Assembly: GCA_034387635.1 (NCBI GenBank)
Contig: JAOANU010000001.1
Coordinates: forward strand, 1,860,001 to 1,924,000
Origin: Rhodosporidiobolus odoratus
Lineage: Eukaryota; Basidiomycota; Microbotryomycetes; Sporidiobolales; Sporidiobolaceae
Reading direction: 5' to 3'
Length of the DNA stretch: 64,000 bases
A program made the translations under genes and the position numbers. Shown here in pieces: positions 57,001 through 64,000 of the stretch; position 1 is the stretch's first letter, and every line of letters starts with the position of its first letter. The notes under the pieces are model-generated. The model ran no database searches. It was not told where the DNA came from and saw nothing but the letters and a program-made list of their open reading frames with translations.

Positions 57001-58047
57001 GGCACGCTCACATATTCCGTACCAACCATGCTCGCCGTCCTCATCGCCAAGACAGTGGCGGATAGCATTGAGCCCAGGTCTATCTGTGCGTCCTTCTCTG
57101 CTTCCTACTCGCTCCATACCTCGTTGACAGCATACATCTATCGCAGACGATCTCGTCATCGAGTGAGTGGTTCTACTCGGCTCGCATGCACTTTCCAGCG
57201 GTTTCCCTCAAGTCAGCTCGAGCTCCGCTGAGCACACTACTAATCCATCCAATGTATATCCCAGACTCGCCGACCTCCCTTACCTCGACGCTAAAGCTGA
57301 ATACATCCACGAGTCTTCGCCTGGAGACATCGTCGACCGCGAAGCCCCCATCATCTCGCTCGACCATCCTAACACAGTCGCGTCCCTGCGCACCCAACTC
57401 GCCGCCCTCTACGCCTCCGGAACTGCCAGTGGTTTCCCTATCGTCGGTTTGACGCAGGATGAACCCGCCGTAGGTCGCAGGATGTACGCCTACATCGCCT
57501 CGAAAGAACTCGAACACGGCCTGGTCCTTGCCAAAGCTCGAGGGTTGGGCGATTCGTCCCCGCTGACTTTCAGAGCGGCTCAGGCTGCGGCCAAAGGCTT
57601 GACCGGGGGGCCTGGGTTCTCGAGTGGAGCGGTGACGCCGAGTGGGTTGGAGGGAACTCAGGAGGGAATGGATTTGAGTTGGTTGACGGATTCGGCGCCT
57701 ATCGTGGTGAACGTCAAGAGTCCAATGGAGCTCCTTCACGAGGTGCGCTCGAATCGTTCCTCTCCTCTCAAGTTGTCTCTGCCTTTTCGACTCATCTTGA
57801 ATTCACTCCCTTGCTTCCCCCCCCCCCCCCCCCTTTCCGCTTCCTACCCGGCGGTTCTTACACTCGCCGCTGCCAGATGTTCGCAAAACTCGGCATTCGC
57901 TACCTCGTTTGCGTCGACAACCGCGGGCTCTATGTCGGCAGCCTCGAAAAGGCACGCTACCTTCGCTACCTCCAGTGGCTTGAGAAGCACCACGAGGAGC
58001 GTGGTAAGCGGAAGGTATCGGGGGACGAGGAAGCCTCGGATAGGTAG
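54066..58047 (+). CDS. GEF1: CLC chloride/proton antiporter (Gef1 type)
   Basis: Endomembrane CLC exchanger, in yeast supporting Golgi/vacuole acidification and copper loading. Long disordered N-terminus, then [40 protein letters not shown] (selectivity GSGIP), [13 protein letters not shown] (gating glutamate), [20 protein letters not shown] (proton glutamate), [32 protein letters not shown] and a C-terminal CBS pair ([27 protein letters not shown]). Both glutamates mark an exchanger, not a channel. The start is the ATG at 54066 ([10 protein letters not shown]); nothing upstream is an ATG in frame. About eleven exons; one intron near 56930 has a CTT repeat and the last a 17-base C run. Ends SGDEEASDR. 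Confidence 0.94.
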
Positions 58048-58645
58048 ACGTGCGCCCCTCGATGGCCAACACAGGCGATTTCGCCTCTATACCCTCTTGC
58101 ATCTTTTCCTCGATTCTGTTTAGTGTTAGGTTTGGCCTTGTTTCTTCCTCTTCCTCCGCAACCGTTAGGCAGTCTTTCGCATCCGCAACGCAAACATCGT
58201 CAGTGCCTTACGACCTCCCTCTCGCCCCAAATCGTGTCGTACCCTCTTTCCACGTCTCTTCCCTTCGCCTTTCACGCTGTTCACGCTTCGTATTCTTGCT
58301 TGACCTTGTCACTTCGTGTTGACCCAGTTGTATCGTCTTGCCATGTCGTCTCACTTTTCTTCAGAACCACAGATACACTAGACACCACACCGGGGAAAGG
58401 GAGAAAAAGTCTAGACGACGCTCAGCCTCGACGCTTTCGACAAGAGGGTCTGTATTGTGGGAAAGTCACTACGTTCGCGCTACAGGATAAGCAAGCGAAA
58501 GAAGGGGACAAAAGATAAAAGGGAAGTAAGTATGGCGAGAAAAGCGAAATCCCACCTTCTCCTCTTCAAGCTGCTAGGTTCCGCACGACCGCCGGCACTA
58601 GCAGCGCTTACCTCATAGTCGTCCCGCCACGTTCGTGGCACCTGC
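58048..58645. other. Intergenic between convergent genes
   Basis: About 600 bases of CT- and A-rich 3' flank between the CLC and Sfu1 stops. Short frames only; no RNA gene seen. Confidence 0.45.
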
Positions 58646-61600
58646 TTACTGCTGCATCTCCGCCGCTGTCCCCGGTCCGGAAGGAACCGACTCATCCGCG
58701 TCCCTCATCTTTTCATCCCCATCAACCTGCATCCTTTCACCAGGCCGGATCGGCGTAGAACCCGGTACCGCTGTGGAAGGTCCCGCAGGCGTCGCAGTCA
58801 TACGACGAGGGAGTTTGACAGCTGGCATGACGGGCAAACCTCGGAGGTATTCGTCGAGGTCGTCTTCAGTGCGGGAAGGCGTGGGGGCTCGTGCAGAGGC
58901 TGACGGTGCAATCGGGGCAGAGGTAGCTGTAGACGAACTGGCGGCAGGAGCACCTGGAGGGACGAGCAGGGACGGAGCCGGTGCAGGGCTCTTTGCGGGC
59001 GGGGCGGGCGAAGGACGACGAGCCTGAGCCTCAGCTTGAGCTTGCTGTTGAGCCTGCAAAAGCGCCTGATGCTGAAGAGCTTGCGCGTCGAGGACATCCG
59101 AAAGGTGCTTGACCATCCCCTCCCCACGGCGGACGAAGAGTTCCAGACGACTCATGTGCTCGCGAGCTTGACCGAGCTCACCCTGTAGGGTATCGCGGAG
59201 GATGGCGAGATCGCGGAAGGAGAGGGTAGTGAGGGGTGCGTCGGGGGCGGAGTGAGAGACAGCAATGGGTTGAGCTGGTGGAGGAGGAGCTGGAACGGCT
59301 GCGCCCGGAACAGGGAGGAGAACAGAGGGAGTATTGCAGTGACGATGAGCTTGGTGGGAGTGGTGAGCATGCTGAACATGCTGCGCGTGAGGCGTATGTT
59401 GAGCGTGATGTGCATGGGTATGCGGAACAGCGTGATGGTGATGATGATGCGGATGAGCGGCAGAAGGGGTATGGGCATGACTGTGGGTATGCGTAGGCTG
59501 CTGCGGGGTGGCACTTGTAGATCCGGCTGTCGGCGCGGGAGGAGCAAGGGCTGTAGCTTGCGATGCGATGGCGGCGAGTTCGGAAAGGGCGTTCCTCGGC
59601 GAGCCGGCTGGTCCTCGAGCAGCAGCCACGGCTGCCGCTGCCGCTGCTTCTCGCGCCCGTTCATCGAGTGTACCGGGGGACGCCGTGGCCGCCGCTACCG
59701 CTGCAGCCTTTTTTGTCACGGAAGTTCGGCGACGTTTCGAAGGTGGAGCCGGGCTGCCCATCTCGCTGCCGAGCTGGTCGACGTCGGAGCCGGATGGCGG
59801 AGGCGACGTCTCGTCCTGCGTATTGATGCGACCTTGAGCCTCGATCATGGCCGCACGATTCTGCTCGGAAAATACGAGTCAGCTCGATGAGCTAGGAGTT
59901 CAAAGAGGGAAGACAGACTCGAGAGGCCGGCGCAGCTGGAACACGCTTCCTTCGCTTGATCGTCGGCTTCTTCATGTTCACCGGCCTGTGCTGGCCATGC
60001 AGCTTGTAGTAGAGACCTGCGAGTGTTGGTGTCGATGACGAAGTTGGGGGACGAAGGAGCCAAATAGTGAGAGTGGGTGCAACACTGATCAGCACAGCTA
60101 TTCAAGCGGGATGACAAGCGTCCTAGCCAAGTGCGATCAACTCGTTATCCATCTCTGACACACTGATCCAAAATCTCCCGATCTTTGCTCGGCTAATTCG
60201 GGCCCCGCCAAGCATGCGGCCGAAAGAGAAGGAACGCACCGCAAGCATTACAGGCGACTCGTCCCTCTCCGTCGCGACGCCAAAGAGGCGTAGTCCCTGC
60301 AGGACAAGAAAAAAGGTGGACAGGGAGGATCAGTCCGAATACCTTTTTGGCACCGTCCCCCGTTGCTTCAAGCATGGAGGCAGAAGATAGACGCACTCGT
60401 CCCGCAGTTGTGGCACTCCATCACTCCAACTCCACCGCTACCACCTCCGGCCGCGCCCCCGGCTGGTCCCGCTACCGTCGCCGCGGCAGTTCCCTCTTCC
60501 TCCTTTCCTTCCTTCGCACCCGTCTTCCTGCCCCGCTTCTCCCCCTTGGCACTCGCACCATACATAACGCGATTGTTGAAGGCGGGGCACCCTTGACAGC
60601 AAGTCTGGCCACCTGAACCGTTGCAGACTCCACCGCCAGGGCAAGACCCTGCAGGAGGGTCATCATCGAGCCTCGAAGCGACTGGTGGGACGTCGGCTGC
60701 CGGAGGAGCAGGGGACGTCGCAGCAGGCGAAGGTGCGTTGACGAGGCGAGCTTGCGAAGGTGGAGGGGGAGGCGGGTTTTGGTGTTGAGGCGCAGCAGGT
60801 GAGGGAGGAGCCGCTTGGTATGGGAAGGCCTGAGGGAAGGTAGGGTGCTCAGCAGCTGGGGGCGCCAGACCAGGATGCGGTCCTGCGGCTTGGCCCGCGG
60901 CGGAGTAGGAAGGGCGCGCTGGACCCGGTTGCTGGGCGGAGAAGGAGGGGCCGACGGACGAACAGGCGTATTGCTGCCAGTGCGCAGGAACGGCGGTATA
61001 GTAGCCGGGAGGAGGACCGGCGACCGGAGCAGGCAAGGGGGCAGGTGGAGGCGCGGGAGCGCGGCTAGGAGCCGGAACGCGAGGCTGGCGGCGGCTCTTC
61101 AGGTAAAGCCCTGCGGGTGCGGAAGAGGGTAAGCCAATGCACGGTAGACAAAGTACGATAAGCTTACCACAGGCGTTGCAGATTGTCTTTCCCTCGGGAT
61201 CCCTCCTCCACAATGGTGTTGTCGTCGTGCCGCAAGACGTGCAGACGTTGCCAGCTTTTCCAGTCTTTTTCGGTTTCGGTTTTTCCTTGCCTTCAGTAGC
61301 TGCCTGTGGGGTGACGGTCTGCTTCCCATTGTAGTAAGGGACGGGATTGAGCCCCTGCGGAGGTGCGGGCGAGCCAGCTACGGACGAGATGGAGGCTCGA
61401 GACTCGACGGCGGCGGATGCCTGCGCGTTGGCGGGAGGGTGCTGGACATGTGCCGGTAGAGGCTGCAGCTGCGGTGAGTCGCTACCTGCGCGAGGGAGTC
61501 CGGCGAGGACGGCGGCGGCAGCTGCGTCAGCGGGCGGCACGGCGGAAGAGGGAGGAGCGGGCGAGTGAGCGTCCCAGCGCGAGATGGGAGGAAGGTGTTG

Positions 61601-61810
61601 AGATTGGTTGTGCGGGTGCGGGTGCTGGTGTGGAGAGTAGGCGGCGGGGGGAGGAAGGTGATGCTGAGATGGAGGATGATGTTGATTTAGCGGCAGGTCC
61701 GAGGGAGAAGCGGAAGAAAGAGACGGTGGTGGCGGGGTTTGAGCGGTCGAAGCAGGGGAAGGGGGATCCTGAGGATGAACTGGTGAGAGTATTGATTGAA
61801 TCCGCATCAT
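58646..61810 (-). CDS. SFU1: Iron-responsive GATA repressor (Sfu1/Fep1/Urbs1 type)
   Basis: Represses siderophore and iron-uptake genes when iron is plentiful. Two GATA fingers, each split by introns: CTSCGTTTTPLWRRDPEG with ICNACG-LYLKSRRQPR, and CHNCGTS-TTPLWRRDGEG with ACNACG-LYYKLHGQHRP. Between them lies the family's Cys motif, GSCPGGGVCNGSGGQTCCQG then CPAFNNR, thought to bind iron. N-terminal arm is His/Pro/Gln-rich; after finger 2 comes a basic KKPTIKRRKR, then a His-rich run, a predicted coiled coil (DLAILRDTLQGELGQAREHM) and EDDLDEYLRGLPVMP. Ends TAAEMQQ. Start is the tandem ATG at 61810. The two fingers plus Cys motif are diagnostic. Confidence 0.93.
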
Positions 61811-62482
61811 GTTGGCAGGAGTTTGAGGGAGATGAGAAGATACGCGATCAGTTGATCTCGTAGTTCAGAGTGGTTGCGGGTTGCAGGTTGACAAAGGCGC
61901 GTTGATGGTGATCGAGGATGCGAGGCGACTGATGATGGCTGCACGTGCTTCCCTGACCGTCGTCTGTGTGGTCTGAACGGCGGTAGAGAGCGGGAGATGA
62001 GCAAGGAAGGGACCGACAAGATCAGACTTGGGGGCGACCACCAATCAAACTCGTCCCATACTCTCCTTGTCATCACAGCCTCTTGTTGGTGTCTGACTGC
62101 CACCAGGGTGTACTTCGTACGCTAGATCAGCTGTTCCAGCTTGACTTGGCTTCATCGCAGACCGCCGTGACCCAGGAAAGGCTCTTTCTTCTTTTTCTTC
62201 CTTCGCTCGCGATGGCACCGCATTCACTTTATCTCGCACGATCGCTTGGCTTGATATGATCTGCGGTATCAGAGGATGCTGGATAGGCGTATCAGATCTG
62301 CTACGAGCCTCCCACCGCCTGCGCTCGTCGTGAGCAGTCTTCCTTTTCAACTCAATCAGCTGCGGAGCTCCGCGATTTGGTCAAATCTGATCTCCATGTC
62401 TTCTGTCTCGCCCGTCGCCTTCCTCTCCTTCTTTCTGAACTCCCACGGCACCACTTTAAAGACAAGCACGCACGAGCGCATC
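61811..62482. promoter_or_regulatory. Divergent SFU1/NAT9 promoter
   Basis: About 670 bases between the divergent starts. A GATA-rich stretch (TGATATGATC near 62250) and several GATC/AGATCA words lie here; self-regulation by Sfu1 is possible but not shown. An open plus frame to the left of NAT9 lacks a supported start. Confidence 0.35.
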
Positions 62483-63331
62483 ATGCGACTCAACGAAGCT
62501 ACGACTCTCGCGAATGACCGCATCGTCCTCAGGCCTTACCGACGATGGCACGTCCCTGCGTACAACGAATGGATGAAGAGCGAAGAGCTGAGGGAACTCA
62601 CCGCGTCGGAACCGCTGTCGATCGAGGACGAGTATGAGATGCAGCGTACGTACCACTTGCTCCTCCCAGCCAACTCGCTGAGCTCACGTGGGTTGTTTGG
62701 CGCAGGCTCATGGCGGCTTGACAGCGACAGTGCGCCTTTCTCTTTCCTCTCCGTGCCGTGCTGACGTGGCCGTACTGACCCTCGACCTCCTGCAGAGCTT
62801 ACCTTCATCATCCATCGTCGCTCCCCCTCCGCCTCCTCCCCTTCCACTTCCCCCTCCGCTTTTCTCGCCGCCCACAACGACTCTTCCACCATGATCGGCG
62901 ACGTCAACCTCTTCCTGCACGACCCATCCCCTCCCTCCTCCCCTTCTTCCTCTTCCTCTTCCTCTGCACCACCCACGTCCACCAGCCCAACGAAACGAGC
63001 CGAGCTAGAAATCATGTTCCCTCCCCTCCCTCTCCTCAACCCCCCTCGAACCGGTCTAGCCCTCCTCACTCTGCAAACCTTCCTCTCCTACTCCTCCCGC
63101 GCCCTCGACTTACCTCCCTCTGCCTTCTTCGCCCGGATCGGGTTTGATAATGCGCCTAGTTTGGGGTTGTTCAGGAAGCTTGGGTTCAAAGAGGGGAAGA
63201 GAGTTGAGGTGTTCAGAGAGGTGGAATTGATCTGGGAGGGAGCTGATGAAGAGGAGGGATGGCCGTGGGAGAAGGAGGAAGGATGGAGGTTGGAGCAAGT
63301 AGACGATCCAAGAGACGAAGGTCGAGATTGA
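62483..63331 (+). CDS. NAT9: N-acetyltransferase 9-like GNAT
   Basis: NAT9-family GNAT, linked in animals to alpha-tubulin acetylation and microtubule stability. Spliced at 62646-62705 and 62730-62795: MRLNEATTLANDRIVLRPYR, WHVPAYNEWMKSEELRELTA, SEPLSIEDEYEMQRSWRLDS, DKLTFIIHRRS, then MIGDVNLFLHD, RAELEIMFPPLP, NPPRTGLALLTLQTFLSYSS, ARIGFDNAPSLGLFRKLGF. The acetyl-CoA loop is degenerate, as is common in NAT9. A Ser/Pro linker (SSPSSSSSSSAPPTSTS) interrupts the fold. Ends DDPRDEGRD. The EMQRSWRxDxDK-TFI segment makes the family call firm. Confidence 0.9.
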
Positions 63332-63460
63332 ATCCTGTTTTTCCTCCCAGCGTTCAGCTCGTCGGGTTGGGCTTCCCTCGCAGACGCGTGCGCAATCTGT
63401 TGCAGTACAACGTGTCTGTGCGCAAGTTTTCGAAGCCGGCGTATTGCGATAAACGGTTTT

Positions 63461-64000
63461 ATGTACCAAAGGTGCATTCCGTGTCTACGAGATAAGAAAG
63501 GAACAAGAAAGCAACGGGATCTCCAACGAAGGGCAAGGGCGCGTGGTGGCGGTCCCTCAGCGCAAGCCAGGGGATCACCGTCCACGCCGCCGAAACTGCG
63601 GCTCAATGGTCCTCCCCTTCTCACTCAGCTGCACCGCATCTCACCGCAACTGCATCCGCCGTCGTCCCCTTCTGTTCCACCTTTCTTACCAGTAGCGGTA
63701 CAGGTGGCAGCGGCCTCCGAGTCTTGACCTGCCCCGCACTTGCGACTCTTCTCAATCTCGACGCATCTCCCCCCATAGAAGGGGGAGAAACGGAAGAAGC
63801 GGTTCGAGGGCGGGAGATGCTGCGCCTTGACGTAGATATCGACGTAAAAGTCGAGGAGCGGGAGACGCTGGGAGGGGTGGAGGTCGAGCGGGGGATGGAG
63901 AAGGTAGAAAATGGTGGTGGGCTGGAGGGGAAGGACGGTACAGCGGGCGTTCCGGTAAAAGGAGACGTGGTCGCAAAAGCGAAGGCGTCCACGCGGGGTC
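63461..64000 (+). CDS. Unknown gene, 3' part outside window
   Basis: An 11-base first exon (MYQ plus two bases) could splice over 63472-63560 (donor AAGGTGCAT, acceptor CCTCAG) to SASQGITVHAAETAAQWSSP and onward in one open frame to the window edge: AVVPFCSTFLTSSGTGGSGL, RVLTCPALATLLNLDASPP, REMLRLDVDIDVKVEERETL. Composition and codon use fit local coding exons. No family recognised; it lacks a domain within view. A minus-strand frame over 63621-63992 is also open, but its sequence is plain Ser/Pro/Arg and starts with GTG, so I prefer the plus strand. Confidence 0.4.

Noticed and set aside
63088..63624. Long minus-strand frame across NAT9
   Set aside because: It is the antisense shadow of a Ser/Pro-rich coding exon; product is basic and repetitive with no motif.

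Overview
The window is nuclear DNA of a GC-rich, intron-dense fungus. Genes are small, closely packed, and broken by many 45-110 base GT-AG introns. The gene set includes a velvet factor, an Ams2-type GATA factor, an Sfu1/Fep1-type iron GATA repressor, a cAMP-class fungal G-alpha and F-box proteins. With the composition and very short exons this suggests a basidiomycete yeast, most likely a red yeast of the Rhodotorula/Rhodosporidium/Sporobolomyces group (inference from style and content; no database was searched).

Layout. 1-4.3 kb (+): the 3' part of histone N-acetyltransferase NAA40, then a Barentsz/CASC3-like exon-junction protein. 4.6-15.1 kb (-): meiotic cohesin REC8, an F-box protein, phosphomannose isomerase, LSM4 and HUB1. 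15.4-17.5 kb (+): the poly(A)-binding zinc-finger protein NAB2. A 2.5 kb gap with no gene follows, then a fatty-acid elongase (-) at 20-21.6 kb. 23-29.2 kb (+): an Ams2-like SPT21-domain/GATA factor and an unrecognised 616-residue protein. 29.4-36.2 kb: a decayed alpha/beta-hydrolase (-), a two-domain soluble ABC ATPase (-), a VelB-like velvet factor (+) and a decayed short-chain dehydrogenase (-). 36.9-41.9 kb (+): a GT49 (LARGE-like) glycosyltransferase and a G-alpha subunit. 42.6-43.6 kb (-): a small Cys-rich protein I do not recognise. 44-50.6 kb (+): an SNF5/SFH1 remodeller subunit with a C-terminal GATA-like finger, and a homeobox factor. 51-58 kb: a DsbA/FrnE-like thioredoxin-fold protein (+), the HDEL receptor ERD2 (-) and a CLC chloride/proton antiporter (+). 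58.6-61.8 kb (-): the two-finger iron GATA repressor. 62.5-64 kb (+): NAT9 acetyltransferase and the start of an unknown gene cut by the window edge.

This is mainly a housekeeping and regulatory stretch, not a gene cluster. Themes recur: RNA processing (Barentsz, LSM4, HUB1, NAB2), chromatin and transcription (NAA40, AMS2, SFH1, velvet, homeobox, Sfu1) and the secretory pathway (PMI, GT49, ELO, ERD2, CLC). I saw no transposon, CRISPR array, rRNA or convincing tRNA. The least explained parts are the Cys-rich gene at 42.6-43.6 kb, the 616-residue protein at 27.1-29.2 kb, a spliced open frame antisense to the homeobox 3' end, the 2.5 kb gap between convergent genes, the two pseudogenes, and a HUB1 lacking its usual terminal tyrosines. 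Coordinates of spliced genes run from start codon to stop codon; splice sites were read by eye.
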